A DNA stretch of 64,000 nt, taken from contig NZ_RSAA01000015.1 of the NCBI RefSeq assembly GCF_003931915.1, forward strand, positions 124,001 to 188,000, read 5' to 3'. The translations under genes were made by a program, and so were the position numbers. Of the stretch, positions 46,112-56,346 are shown piece by piece (positions within the stretch are counted from its first letter, which is position 1; each line of letters starts with the position of its first letter). Under the pieces are notes generated by a model. The model did no database searches. It had not been told where the DNA came from and saw only the letters and a list, made by a program, of their open reading frames with translations. This DNA comes from Saccharopolyspora rhizosphaerae (GTDB taxonomy: Bacteria; Actinomycetota; Actinomycetes; Mycobacteriales; Pseudonocardiaceae).

Positions 46112-46523
46112 CCGGCACCCTGCGCGCTCGCCCGGTGGCGGTGCGCCGACCAACGCGGTGATCGGACCTACCGGGGCGAACCGGGGTCGACGCTGCTGGC
46201 ACGGGGGGATGGGAGTGCTGGGAGGCGGAGTGCGCCGTGGTGGGGACTGGGAGCGCTGCTGGGGGTGAGCTGCGCGAACTTGCGCGATCAAGGCGCGGGC
46301 GGTGAGTCGCGGCGTGCACGTCAGCGGCGGGCCAGACGGAGGGACCTCGGCGATCAGGACGGACCACCTGGGTGATCGGAATTCCGGAACCCGAGGTCGA
46401 AGGGCTGACGTCGCCGCCACGGCGGAGTGGCGGTCGCGGGCGGGCCTGCCGTGAGCGGAGCGCCGGGGCGGAAGGCCGTCGCGGGCAGGCCAGGCGGCCG
46501 TGGGCGGGCGCCGGGCTGCTGGG
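46112..46523. other. Convergent intergenic region, no gene seen
   Basis: About 410 bp of GC-rich sequence between the second transglycosylase and the TPR gene. Repeated GCGGGC-type tracts occur near 46430-46500 but no clear hairpin with a T tail and no ORF with coding character. Confidence 0.5.
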
Positions 46524-46901
46524 TCAGGAGGAGCGGATGGCGATGTGGGCGTTGATCTCGCCCAGCGCTTCCTGGTACGCCGGGTCCGGGTTCATCGTGG
46601 CGGCGAGGCGGATCTGAGCTCGGGCTTCGGTGAGGCGGCCCTGGCGTTGCAGGGTGCGTCCCAGCACCAGGCGCGCGTAGTGGTCGGACGGGTCGAACTC
46701 CAGCACGCGGCGGAAGGCCCGTTCGGCGCGGTTCAGCTGGGCCGTGAAGAAGTACGCCCGCCCCAGCAGCAGCTGCACGGAGGGCTTGTCCTGGGCGACG
46801 TCGACCACGGGTTCGAGGACTCGGAGGGCTTCCAGCGGGCGGCGTTGCGCGAGCAGTTCCTCCGCTCGCCGGAACGCTTCGACGGTGCCTTCTGTCGTCA
46901 T
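46524..46901 (-). CDS. Tetratricopeptide repeat protein
   Basis: A 125-residue soluble protein made of about three TPR units (AEELLAQRRPLEALRVLEPV, LLLGRAYFFTAQLNRAERAF, LVLGRTLQRQGRLTEARAQI). It is a protein-interaction scaffold; the partner is unknown. On its strand TAACGT (46912-46917) lies 10 nt before the ATG, giving a very short leader. It is divergent from eno. Confidence 0.85.
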   Translation of the reverse strand: MTTEGTVEAFRRAEELLAQRRPLEALRVLEPVVDVAQDKPSVQLLLGRAYFFTAQLNRAERAFRRVLEFDPSDHYARLVLGRTLQRQGRLTEARAQIRLAATMNPDPAYQEALGEINAHIAIRSS

Positions 46902-48505
<1,604 letters not shown>

Positions 48506-48508
48506 GCC

Positions 48509-49045
48509 GTGCCGGCCGGGCGCGCGTCCGAACCGCGAGGACGCGGCGAGCGGAAGGTTCCGCCGTCGCGCCGACCGGTGCGCGCCCGCCGGACCCCGGC
48601 CCAGCGCAAGGCCACCGGTTCGCCGGGCGTGGCGAAGCGACGCCCGGCGAACCGGCAGAAGTCCAGCACCGGCGGCGCGTTCAAGCTCTCCTCGACGCGC
48701 CGCGCGGCGGTGCTGGCCCTGCTGGTGTGCGTGATGGCGCTGAGCGTGGCGGTGCCGCTGCGCACCTACCTCAGCCAGCGCGACGAGCTCGCTGCGCAGC
48801 AAGCGCAGCAGGCCGAGCTGGAGGTCCAGGTCCGCCAGCTCGAGCAGCGCAAGCAGGAGCTCTCCGATCCGGCGCAGGTCGAGGCGGAGGCGCGGGCGCG
48901 GCTCGGCTACGTCCGGCCGGGCGAGACGCCGTACATCGTGCAGGTGCCGCAGGCCCCGGCGGCGCCGCCTCCGCTGGCACCCGGTGACGACGGCGTGCCC
49001 TGGTACGAGGAGATCTGGAACTCGGTGATGGGGAAGGATTCGTGA
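48509..49045 (+). CDS. Septum formation initiator, FtsB/DivIC family
   Basis: A 178-residue bitopic division protein. A basic cytoplasmic tail of about 64 residues precedes one transmembrane helix (about 66-85), a coiled coil (87-117, QRDELAAQQAQQAELEVQVRQLEQRKQEL) and the family signature DPAQVEAEARARLGYVRPGE. It forms the FtsQLB-type complex at the septum. The long Arg/Pro-rich N-terminus is an actinobacterial trait. GTG start, 3 bp after eno; overlaps the next gene by 4 bp. Confidence 0.9.
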   Translation: MPAGRASEPRGRGERKVPPSRRPVRARRTPAQRKATGSPGVAKRRPANRQKSSTGGAFKLSSTRRAAVLALLVCVMALSVAVPLRTYLSQRDELAAQQAQQAELEVQVRQLEQRKQELSDPAQVEAEARARLGYVRPGETPYIVQVPQAPAAPPPLAPGDDGVPWYEEIWNSVMGKDS

Positions 49046-49542
49046 CGGTGGAAACGTCGCAGATCAGCGCGGCGGACCGGGAGTGCGTCCGGCGTCAGCT
49101 CGGACGGCCGCCCCGAGGGCTGCACGCGATCGCCGCACGTGACGCCTCCGGTGAGCCCACGGTCGTGCAGACCTGGCCGCGGTTGGAGGACGGCACCCCG
49201 TTCCCGACGCTGTACTACCTGACGGCCCCCGATCTCACGGCGCACGCCTCGACGTTCGAGGCCGAGGGCCTGATGAAGGAGATGCAGGACCGCCTCGCGA
49301 CCGATGCCGAGCTCGCCGCGGCCTACCGGCGCGCCCACGAGGCCTACCTCGCCGAGCGGAACGCGCTGGAGTCGCTGGGCACGGACGTCAGCGCCGGGGG
49401 CATGCCCGATCGCGTCAAGTGCCTGCACGTCCACATCGCCCACGCCCTCGCGAAGGGACCGGGCGTGAACCCGTTCGGTGACGAGGCCCTCGAGCTCATC
49501 GCCGAACGCTGGCCCGAGCACCGCTACTTGATCAACCGCTGA
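49042..49542 (+). CDS. DUF501 domain protein
   Basis: A 166-residue soluble protein of the DUF501 family (Rv1025-like). Conserved blocks include LGRPPRG, TWPRLEDGTPFPTLYYLT and VKCLHVHIAHALA.G.G.NP. The CLHVHIAH segment suggests metal or ligand binding, but no activity is established. It overlaps ftsB (GTGA) and precedes a bidirectional terminator. The eno-ftsB-DUF501-ppx order is conserved in actinobacteria. Confidence 0.9.
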   Translation: MTVETSQISAADRECVRRQLGRPPRGLHAIAARDASGEPTVVQTWPRLEDGTPFPTLYYLTAPDLTAHASTFEAEGLMKEMQDRLATDAELAAAYRRAHEAYLAERNALESLGTDVSAGGMPDRVKCLHVHIAHALAKGPGVNPFGDEALELIAERWPEHRYLINR

Positions 49543-49557
49543 GGTCCGGCCGGGTGG

Positions 49558-49587
49558 CCCTCGCCCCTGGGTCGCCCGGGGCGAGGG
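49558..49587. terminator. Bidirectional terminator after DUF501 and the AidB-like gene
   Basis: CCCTCGCCCC (49558-49567) pairs perfectly with GGGGCGAGGG (49578-49587) between convergent genes. Confidence 0.75.
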
Positions 49588-49600
49588 ATACCCAGCATCC

Positions 49601-51214
49601 TCACTGACCTGGTGCGATGCGGTCGAAGAGCGCCTTGGGGTTGGCGATGGGCGTGGAACCGAACGTGCGTCCGGGCTCGCCCAGGCGCGTCGCGATGAAC
49701 GCGTCCGACACCGACGGCGGGGCGTAGCGCTGGAGCAGCGACGCCTGCAGCGTCAGCGCCAGCGACTCGGCCAGGGCACGTGCCCGCTCCGGCCGAGGAT
49801 CGGCGAGTTCCGCCCGCACGCGGTGCACGGCGTGGTCGTAGGTCGCGTTCTCGCCGGCCGCGGCGTCGAGCTCGGCGAGGATCGCCTCCCGGCTCGTCGG
49901 CTGCTTGGCCAGGGCGCGCAGCAGGTCGAGGGCGGTGACGTTGCCGGAGCCCTCCCAGATCGACATCAGCGGTGCCTCTCGGTAGAGGCGCGGCATGCCG
50001 GACTCCTCGACGTAACCGTTGCCGCCCAGGCACTCCAGCGCCTCGGCCACCACGTAGGGCGCGCGCTTGCAGACGAAGAACTTCGTCGCCGGCAGCGCCA
50101 GCCGCAGCAGGTCGTGCTCCTCCTGCTCCACGGCCGCGGCGAGCCGCATCGCCAGCGTCGTGGCCGCTTCCGACTCCAGCGCCAGGTCGGCGACGACCTG
50201 CTGCATCAGGGGCTGGTCGGCCAGCCGCGCGCCGAACGCGCTGCGCTGCTGCACGTGGTGGGCGGCTTCGGACAGCGCGATGCGGACGTTGGCAGCCGCG
50301 CCCAGCACGCAGTCGAGCCTGGTCATCGACACCATCTCGATGATGCAGCGGACGCCGCGGCCCTCCTCGCCGATGAGGTGCCCGATGGCGCCGGTGTACT
50401 CGATCTCGGAGGAGGCGTTGGACTTGTTGCCCAGCTTGTCCTTGAGCCGCTGCAGCCGGATCTCGTTGCGGGTGCCGTCCGGCAGCACTCGCGGCACCAG
50501 GAAGCAGCTCACCCCGTTCTGGGTCTGCGCCAGCGTCAGGAACAGGTCGTCCATCGGCGCCGAGGTGAACCACTTGTGCCCGATGAGCCGGTAGGTGCCG
50601 TCGGCCAGCGGCTCGGCGGTGGTGGTGTTGGCGCGGACGTCGGAACCGCCCTGCTTCTCGGTCATCGACATGCCCGCCAGCAGCGCCGACTTCTCCTGCG
50701 GTGCGCGCAGGCCGAACTCGTAGCCGCTCGCGGTCAGCTTCGGCTCGAACTCGGCGGCGAGCTCGGGGGACCAGCGCAGCGCGGGCACCGCGGAGTAGGT
50801 CATCGAGATCGGGCAGCCGTGCCCGGCCTCCGCCTGCGACCACAGGTAGAAGCCTGCTGCCCGGCGCAGGTGGGCTCCGGGCCCCTGGGCCCACGGCGCG
50901 GCGTGCAAGCCGTGGCCGATCGCCCGCTCCATCAGCCAGTGCCAGGACGGGTGGTACTCGACCTCGTCGATGCGGTTCCCGTAGCGGTCGTGGGTGCGCA
51001 GCTGGGGAGGGTTCTCGTCGGCGAGCCTGCCGTGCTCGCGCGCTTCGGCCGACCCGGCTTCCAGGGCGAGCGCGGTGAGGTCGCCGACCGCGTAGCGGGT
51101 CAGCGCCGAGCCCAGCGCGGGGTCGCAGGCGAGTGGGTCGAAGCCCGACAGCGGCGAGGACTGGTTGGAGACCTGGTGAGTGCTGAACACGCGCAGCTCG
51201 TCGGTGAGCGTCAT
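49601..51214 (-). CDS. AidB-like acyl-CoA dehydrogenase family protein
   Basis: A 537-residue flavoprotein matching E. coli AidB over its length: ADENPPQLRTHDRYGNRIDEVEYHPSWH, MSMTEKQGGSDVRANTT, HKWFTSAPMDDLFLTLAQT, LKDKLGNKSNASSEI and the catalytic-Glu region SIWEGSGN. E. coli AidB belongs to the alkylation response, binding DNA and FAD; its reaction is unsettled. TAGGCT (51222-51227 on this strand) lies 7 nt before the ATG, a leaderless arrangement. It has inserted into the otherwise conserved DUF501-ppx interval together with the transglycosylase. Confidence 0.9.
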   Translation of the reverse strand: MTLTDELRVFSTHQVSNQSSPLSGFDPLACDPALGSALTRYAVGDLTALALEAGSAEAREHGRLADENPPQLRTHDRYGNRIDEVEYHPSWHWLMERAIGHGLHAAPWAQGPGAHLRRAAGFYLWSQAEAGHGCPISMTYSAVPALRWSPELAAEFEPKLTASGYEFGLRAPQEKSALLAGMSMTEKQGGSDVRANTTTAEPLADGTYRLIGHKWFTSAPMDDLFLTLAQTQNGVSCFLVPRVLPDGTRNEIRLQRLKDKLGNKSNASSEIEYTGAIGHLIGEEGRGVRCIIEMVSMTRLDCVLGAAANVRIALSEAAHHVQQRSAFGARLADQPLMQQVVADLALESEAATTLAMRLAAAVEQEEHDLLRLALPATKFFVCKRAPYVVAEALECLGGNGYVEESGMPRLYREAPLMSIWEGSGNVTALDLLRALAKQPTSREAILAELDAAAGENATYDHAVHRVRAELADPRPERARALAESLALTLQASLLQRYAPPSVSDAFIATRLGEPGRTFGSTPIANPKALFDRIAPGQ

Positions 51215-51221
51215 GGTCAGG

Positions 51222-51227
51222 AGCCTA
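51222..51227 (-). promoter_or_regulatory. Leaderless-type -10 of the AidB-like gene
   Basis: TAGGCT on the minus strand ends 7 nt before ATG 51214. Confidence 0.5.
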
Positions 51228-51419
51228 AGCTCGACCGCCCCTCCAGATGAATGCCTCGACCGGTTTCCGGGTGGATTCGTCGGGCTGTCGTTCGTGCGGG
51301 TTCGTGCGGCTCGGTCGGGTGAACATGGCGGTTCGCCGGTCGGCGAGTCGTTCGGAGGTGGTGTATCCAGGGATTCGGCTTCGGCGGACGGCGCGAACTC
51401 GGTTCTGGGGGTCTGACGG

Positions 51420-53351
51420 GTGGCGAACCGCGACTACAGGTTCCGGCGGAACAGGCGGACGCGCGCGGCGGAGCGCTATCGCGGGCGGAGATGGCTGGCG
51501 GCCACCGCGATGGCTCCGGTGCTGGCGCTGCCGGCGGCGCTGGTGAGCGCCTCGGCGTTGCCGACCGGGACCGGTCAGCACGCTCCGGACCTGCGGCAGC
51601 TGGGCGCGAGCGGGACCCTGCCGCAGGCGCCGGTGCTCAACCCCCGGCTGCTCGACGAGCTCGCCGATCCCGCGCAGCTGGCCCAGGTGCCGCCACCCGC
51701 TCCGCGCGTGGAGCTTCCGCCCGGTGAGCTGGGCATCCCCGAACCGGTGCTGGCCGCGTACGTGAAGGCCGCCCGCTCGGTGGAGCAGACCTCCGCGTGC
51801 GGGTTGCACTGGTCGGTGCTGGCGTCGATCGGTCGCATCGAGTCCGGCCACGCGCGCAACGGCGACCTCGACGTCAACGGCACGACCGTGCACGCGATCC
51901 TCGGCCCGCGGCTCTCGGGCGGACCGGGCATCGCGGCGATCCGGGACACCGACGCCGGCCGGTTCGACGGCGACCCGGTGTGGGACCGGGCGGTCGGGCC
52001 GATGCAGTTCATCCCCGCGACTTGGCGGAAGTTCGCGACCGACGGCAACGAGGACGGTGTCGAGAGCCCGCACAACCTGCCCGACTCGGCGGCCGCCGCC
52101 GGGAACTACCTCTGCGAGGGCGGTGCCGACCTCAACGATCCGCGTGCCCTCGCGGCAGCGGTGTTCCGCTACAACCACTCTGAGAGCTACGTCCGCACGG
52201 TGCTGGTCTGGGCGGACGCCTACCGCCGGGGTGTCACCCCGACGCCGGCCGAGCTGGCGCCGGAGAGCCGCGACGTGCTGGCCGGGGACCGCCTGCCCGC
52301 CGAACCCGACGTCGTGGCGCTGCCCGAACCCGAGCCGCTGACGATTCCGGAGATCGAGCCGGTCCCGCCGGTGGAGGACCCGCGGCCGCTGGCGCTCGCC
52401 CCGACGGAGCCCGAGCCGGAGGCCTCCGCCGCCCAGCCCGCGCCCCCTCGGCCCGAGCCCGAGGCGGCCGACGAGTCCGAGACCCAGACCGAGACGGGGC
52501 TGGGGCTGGTTCCGACGCCGACTTCGCTGCCGCTTCCACCGCAGGACCAGGACCAGCAACCGCAGCTCCCCTCACCGCAGGGCCAGACGCCGCACGACTC
52601 GGGACTGCTGCCGCAGGACCAGGACCAGCAACCGCAGCTCCCCTCACCGCAGGGCCAGACGCCGCACGACTCGGGACTGCTGCCGCAGGACCAGGACCAG
52701 CAACCGCAGCACCAGCCGCCGCGGGACCAGCTGCAGTCGCCGCAGGCTCAGCCGCAGGACCACCAGTCGCTGGTCTCGCCGGTCGAGCCCACGCCGCCCG
52801 GGTCGCCGGACGAGGCGGTGGGCGGACACGCAGGTGGCGGCTCGCCGGGTACGTCAGGGACCCCGACGCCTCCGCCGTCGACCGACGCACCGCCGTCGAC
52901 CGCGTCCGGTTCGCCGATGGAGCCGTCGTCGTCCGAGGACCCGGTGCCGACCGAGCACCGGCCGTCGGCCGGGAGCCAGCCGTCGTCGGAGCTGCCGACC
53001 GAGACCCCGACCGAGACCCCGACCGAGACCCCGACCGAGACCCCGACGCCGACCGAGACCCCGACGCCGACCGAGACGCCGGCCGGGTCCTCCTCGTCGA
53101 CCGGTCCTGTGCCGCAGCAGCAGTCGAGCATGCCGTTGATGCCCGCGATGCCGTCGAGGCAGGAGTCCGCGTGCGACAGGAACCTGCTCGACCAGGGCGC
53201 GTTCGCCCTGGTGCCGGGTGTGGTCGCGGAGCTGCAGCCGCCGGAGGTGGTCAGGTCGTTGACGGCGGGGACCACGGTGGTCGCCGACTCCGACCGCGAC
53301 GGCATCGGCGAGCCCTGCACCGTTCCTGAGGGCTACACGCCTCAGCAGTAG
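51420..53351 (+). CDS. Large modular lytic transglycosylase
   Basis: A 643-residue secreted protein. A basic N-terminus (RFRRNRRTRAAERYRGRRW) precedes a hydrophobic signal or anchor (about 25-47). The MltB/LpqU-like catalytic domain spans about 105-275 with E141 in GRIESGHA. Next is a 310-residue linker rich in Pro, Glu and Gln, containing two exact 24-residue repeats plus a partial third (from 52539) and a run of TETP units (52998-53081). The C-terminal 60 residues hold two Cys and DSDRDGIGEP, an Excalibur/EF-hand-like calcium loop. It looks like a wall hydrolase tethered through a long wall-spanning stalk. GTG start; GGGGG 9 nt upstream. Confidence 0.88.
   Translation: MANRDYRFRRNRRTRAAERYRGRRWLAATAMAPVLALPAALVSASALPTGTGQHAPDLRQLGASGTLPQAPVLNPRLLDELADPAQLAQVPPPAPRVELPPGELGIPEPVLAAYVKAARSVEQTSACGLHWSVLASIGRIESGHARNGDLDVNGTTVHAILGPRLSGGPGIAAIRDTDAGRFDGDPVWDRAVGPMQFIPATWRKFATDGNEDGVESPHNLPDSAAAAGNYLCEGGADLNDPRALAAAVFRYNHSESYVRTVLVWADAYRRGVTPTPAELAPESRDVLAGDRLPAEPDVVALPEPEPLTIPEIEPVPPVEDPRPLALAPTEPEPEASAAQPAPPRPEPEAADESETQTETGLGLVPTPTSLPLPPQDQDQQPQLPSPQGQTPHDSGLLPQDQDQQPQLPSPQGQTPHDSGLLPQDQDQQPQHQPPRDQLQSPQAQPQDHQSLVSPVEPTPPGSPDEAVGGHAGGGSPGTSGTPTPPPSTDAPPSTASGSPMEPSSSEDPVPTEHRPSAGSQPSSELPTETPTETPTETPTETPTPTETPTPTETPAGSSSSTGPVPQQQSSMPLMPAMPSRQESACDRNLLDQGAFALVPGVVAELQPPEVVRSLTAGTTVVADSDRDGIGEPCTVPEGYTPQQ
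52539..52709 (+). repeat. Exact 72-bp tandem repeats in the linker
   Basis: Two identical 72-bp units (52539-52610, 52611-52682) and a 27-bp start of a third encode a 24-residue unit beginning PQDQDQQPQLPSPQGQ. Identity at third positions shows recent duplication. Confidence 0.9.
52998..53081 (+). repeat. 12-bp TETP-coding repeats
   Basis: ACCGAGACCCCG is repeated four times in a row (52998-53045), then twice more separated by ACGCCG, encoding TETP/TPTETP, a low-complexity, probably extended and glycosylatable stalk. Confidence 0.9.
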
Positions 53352-53370
53352 CCCACGCCGGACCCCGGCA

Positions 53371-53401
53371 CCGGGCCGCGCACGTCACGTGCGCGGCCCG
53401 G
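53371..53401 (+). terminator. Terminator of the large transglycosylase gene
   Basis: CCGGGCCGCGCACGT (53371-53385) pairs with its exact complement (53387-53401) 20 bp after the stop codon; the inner bases form the loop. Confidence 0.7.
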
Positions 53402-53484
53402 CGTTCGAACGGGGCCGATCCGCGACCGTTAGCGTTGGGGTGGCCGCCGGAAACGCCGGTGCGCTGCTGGTCGAGGAGGGTGCG

Positions 53485-54438
53485 ATGGCACGGGTTGCGG
53501 CGATCGACTGCGGGACGAACTCGATTCGCCTGCTGGTCGCGGACGTCACGGTGCACGACGACGGGCGCAAGGACCTGCGCGACATCTACCGCACGATGCG
53601 CATCGTCCGGCTCGGCCAGGGAGTCGACGCCACCGGCCGGCTCGCGCCGGAGGCGATCGAGCGCACGCGCGAAGCGCTGGTCGACTACGCCGCGATGGCT
53701 GCGCGCAAGGGGGTCGAGCGCGTCCGGATGGTGGCGACCTCGGCGACCCGCGACGCGGAGAACCGCGAGGACTTCTTCTCGATGGTGCGCGACACGCTCG
53801 GTGTCGACGCCGAGGTGATCAGCGGTGACGAGGAGGCGCGGCTGTCGTTCGTCGGCGCCGTGGGCGACCTCGACCCGTGGGACGGCCCGTTCGTGGTGAC
53901 CGACGTCGGCGGCGGATCCACCGAGGTCGTGGTGGGCAACTGGGACGGCGCGAACGCCGACATCACCGCCGCCCACTCCGCCGACATCGGTTGCGTGCGG
54001 TTGACCGAGCGGTGCCTGCGCAACGACCCGCCCACCGACGAAGAGGTCCTGGAAGCCGAGAAGGTGGCCCGACAGGTCCTCGACGAGGCCTTCGCCCGGG
54101 TGGACGTCAGCGGGGCCAGGACCTGGGTCGGAGTCGCCGGAACCGTCACGACCCTCTCCGCTGTTGCACAGGATTTGCCGGAATACGATCCGCAGGCCAT
54201 TCACCTTTCCCACATTTCCCAGAACCGAGTCGAACGAATCGCCGAACAGCTCCTTTCCTCGTCCCACGAGGAGCGTTCGCAGATCGGCTCGATGCACCCG
54301 GGTCGCGTGGACGTCATCGGGGGCGGTGCGCTGGTGGTCAAGGTTCTGGCCGAAGAGTTTTCGGAGCGCAGCGGCATCACGTCGATGATCGCGAGCGAAC
54401 ACGACATCTTGGACGGCATCGCCCTGTCCATCAGCTAG
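53485..54438 (+). CDS. Exopolyphosphatase, Ppx/GppA family
   Basis: A 317-residue ASKHA-fold phosphatase acting on polyphosphate and/or pppGpp. AAIDCGTNSIRLLVADV is the phosphate-1 loop, ATSATRDAENR and VISGDEEARLSFVGA the central blocks, VVTDVGGGSTEVVVG the phosphate-2 loop and GVAGTVTTL the third. It lacks the C-terminal HD domain of E. coli Ppx, like mycobacterial Rv1026 (PPX2). ATG 53485 has GAGGAGG 4 nt upstream. Confidence 0.93.
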   Translation: MARVAAIDCGTNSIRLLVADVTVHDDGRKDLRDIYRTMRIVRLGQGVDATGRLAPEAIERTREALVDYAAMAARKGVERVRMVATSATRDAENREDFFSMVRDTLGVDAEVISGDEEARLSFVGAVGDLDPWDGPFVVTDVGGGSTEVVVGNWDGANADITAAHSADIGCVRLTERCLRNDPPTDEEVLEAEKVARQVLDEAFARVDVSGARTWVGVAGTVTTLSAVAQDLPEYDPQAIHLSHISQNRVERIAEQLLSSSHEERSQIGSMHPGRVDVIGGGALVVKVLAEEFSERSGITSMIASEHDILDGIALSIS

Positions 54439-54455
54439 TTCTCAAGTACTGGTCC

Positions 54456-54481
54456 TCCCGTTCCGATTGCAAAGAACGGGA
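54456..54481 (+). terminator. Terminator of ppx
   Basis: TCCCGTTC (54456-54463) pairs with GAACGGGA (54474-54481) around a 10-nt loop. Confidence 0.5.
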
Positions 54482-54523
54482 ACGGAGAATCGATTCAGAA
54501 AGTGACGGCTTTGTGACACTGCA

Positions 54524-54551
54524 TTGTCGCCGCCCGGTTCTCACTTATGTT
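54524..54551 (+). promoter_or_regulatory. Promoter of the opp operon
   Basis: TTGTCG (54524-54529), a 16-nt spacer and TATGTT (54546-54551) resemble a sigma-70-type promoter about 90 bp before oppA. The surrounding 80 bp is clearly richer in A and T than its neighbours. Confidence 0.45.
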
Positions 54552-54641
54552 TACGCACGTCTGACGCGACGGTGACGATCCGTCGTGCGTGATGACCCCG
54601 GAAATCGAACCTGGGGCACGCGTGGAAGCGGGAGGACCTAC

Positions 54642-56273
54642 ATGCGAAAGGGACGTTTGGCCGCACTGGTCGCGGCCCCGCTGGCGGTGGCGGTGCTCGC
54701 CACCGGCTGCGGTGGCGGCGGCAGCGGCTCGGGAGAGGACGGCGTCGTCACCCTCGACTGGGGCGAGCCCGAGAACCCTCTGGTCCCGGCCAACACCACC
54801 GAGGAGAACGGTGGGTTCATCGTGAACGCGATGTTCACGGGCCTGGTGAACTACCGCGCCAGTGACCTCAAGGTCGAGAACGCGGTGGCGGAGTCGATCG
54901 AGACCACCGACAACCAGAACTTCACGATCAAGCTCAAGCCGGGCTGGACCTTCCACGACGGCACGCCGGTGAAGGCGAAGAACTTCGTCGACGCGTGGAA
55001 CTACTCGGCTTACGGCCCCAACGGTTTCCAGGGCGCGAGCTTCTTCGAGCAGATCGAAGGCTACGACCAGGTGCAGTCCGAGGACCCGGACGGCGAGGAC
55101 GGCCCCGCGCAGGCCCCGCCGCCGGCGGCCAAGGAGATGTCCGGTCTCAAGGTCGTCGACGACACCACGTTCACGGTGAAGTTGAAGGCCCCGTTCACGA
55201 TCTTCCCGGTCGTGCTCGGCTACTCCGCTTACATGCCGCTGCCCGACTCCTTCTTCGCCGACCCCAAGGCGTTCGAGGAACACCCGATCGGCAACGGTCC
55301 CTTCAAGTTCGAGGACCGCACCCCGAACGTCGAGCTGAACCTGGCCGCCTACGACAAGTACGCGGGCACCGACAAGCCGACGATCAAGGGTGCGAAGTTC
55401 AAGGTCTACGACAACCTCGACACCGCCTACCAGGACCTGGTCTCGGGCAACCTGGACTTCCTGCGTGCCGTTCCGGTCTCCGCCCTGGTCGGCGACAAGT
55501 GGAAGCAGGACCTCGGCGAGCGCGCGAAGCAGAAGCCGGGCCTGCTCACCCAGAACCTGGGCATCCCGATCTACGACGAGAAGTTCAAGAACCCGCTGGT
55601 CCGCAAGGCGATCTCGATGTCGATCGACCGCAAGACCATCGCCCAGCAGGTCTTCTCGGGCGGTCGGGACCCGGCGGACGGTTTCGCCACACCCGCGGCC
55701 GACGGTTACCGCCCGGCCCAGTGCGGTGAGGCCTGCGAGTTCAACCCGGAGAAGGCCAAGCAGTACCTGGCCCAGGCCGGTGGCTTCCCCGGCACCCTGA
55801 CGCTGGAGACCAACGCCGACGGCGGCCACAACGAGTGGGTGCAGGCCGTGGCCGCGAGCATCCAGCAGAACCTGGGCATCCCGACCCAGTTCGTGCCGGT
55901 GCCGACCTTCGGCGAGTTCCGCCAGAAGGCCAACTCGTTCCAGTTCGACGGCCTGTTCCGCACCGGGTGGAAGGCCGACTACCCGAACATCGAGACGTTC
56001 CTGACGCAGCTGTACCGCACGGACGCCTCGTCGAACGACTACAAGTACTCCAACCCGGCGTTCGACGCCGCGCTGGACAAGGCGAACGCGGCTCCGACCA
56101 TCGAGGCCGCCACTGCCGCCTACGCCGACGCGGAGAAGATGCTCGGAGAGGACCTGCCGGCCATCCCGCTGTGGACCCAGCCGGTGCAGTACGGCTTCTC
56201 CGAGCGGGTCGCCGAAGGTGAGGTCAAGGCCTACCGCGAGCTCGACCTGAGCACGGTGCGCCTGAACCCGTAG
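54642..56273 (+). CDS. oppA: Peptide-binding lipoprotein (SBP family 5)
   Basis: A 543-residue solute-binding lipoprotein with lipobox LATGC (C23) and a Gly/Ser tether. The family 5 signature is seen in FTIKLKPGWTFHDGTPVKAKNFVDAWNYS; later blocks include HPIGNGPFKF and IPLWTQPVQYGF. It binds oligopeptides (or a related solute) for the following OppBCDF. ATG 54642 is preceded by GGAGGA. A 13-bp hairpin separates it from oppB, consistent with higher expression of the binding protein. Confidence 0.94.
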   Translation: MRKGRLAALVAAPLAVAVLATGCGGGGSGSGEDGVVTLDWGEPENPLVPANTTEENGGFIVNAMFTGLVNYRASDLKVENAVAESIETTDNQNFTIKLKPGWTFHDGTPVKAKNFVDAWNYSAYGPNGFQGASFFEQIEGYDQVQSEDPDGEDGPAQAPPPAAKEMSGLKVVDDTTFTVKLKAPFTIFPVVLGYSAYMPLPDSFFADPKAFEEHPIGNGPFKFEDRTPNVELNLAAYDKYAGTDKPTIKGAKFKVYDNLDTAYQDLVSGNLDFLRAVPVSALVGDKWKQDLGERAKQKPGLLTQNLGIPIYDEKFKNPLVRKAISMSIDRKTIAQQVFSGGRDPADGFATPAADGYRPAQCGEACEFNPEKAKQYLAQAGGFPGTLTLETNADGGHNEWVQAVAASIQQNLGIPTQFVPVPTFGEFRQKANSFQFDGLFRTGWKADYPNIETFLTQLYRTDASSNDYKYSNPAFDAALDKANAAPTIEAATAAYADAEKMLGEDLPAIPLWTQPVQYGFSERVAEGEVKAYRELDLSTVRLNP

Positions 56274-56285
56274 GACCGAGAGCTC

Positions 56286-56316
56286 GCCCGGCCCACCGCA
56301 ACCCGGTGGGCCGGGC
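56286..56316 (+). terminator. Intra-operon hairpin between oppA and oppB
   Basis: GCCCGGCCCACCG (56286-56298) pairs perfectly with 56304-56316 around CAACC. There is no T tract. It probably gives partial termination or 3' protection of oppA mRNA. Confidence 0.65.
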
Positions 56317-56346
56317 CCTGCTCTGCTGTTGATGGAGGAGGCCCGG

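Noticed and set aside
52539-52709. CRISPR-like direct repeats
   Set aside because: The 72-bp units are contiguous, in frame and coding inside a transglycosylase gene; there are no spacers.
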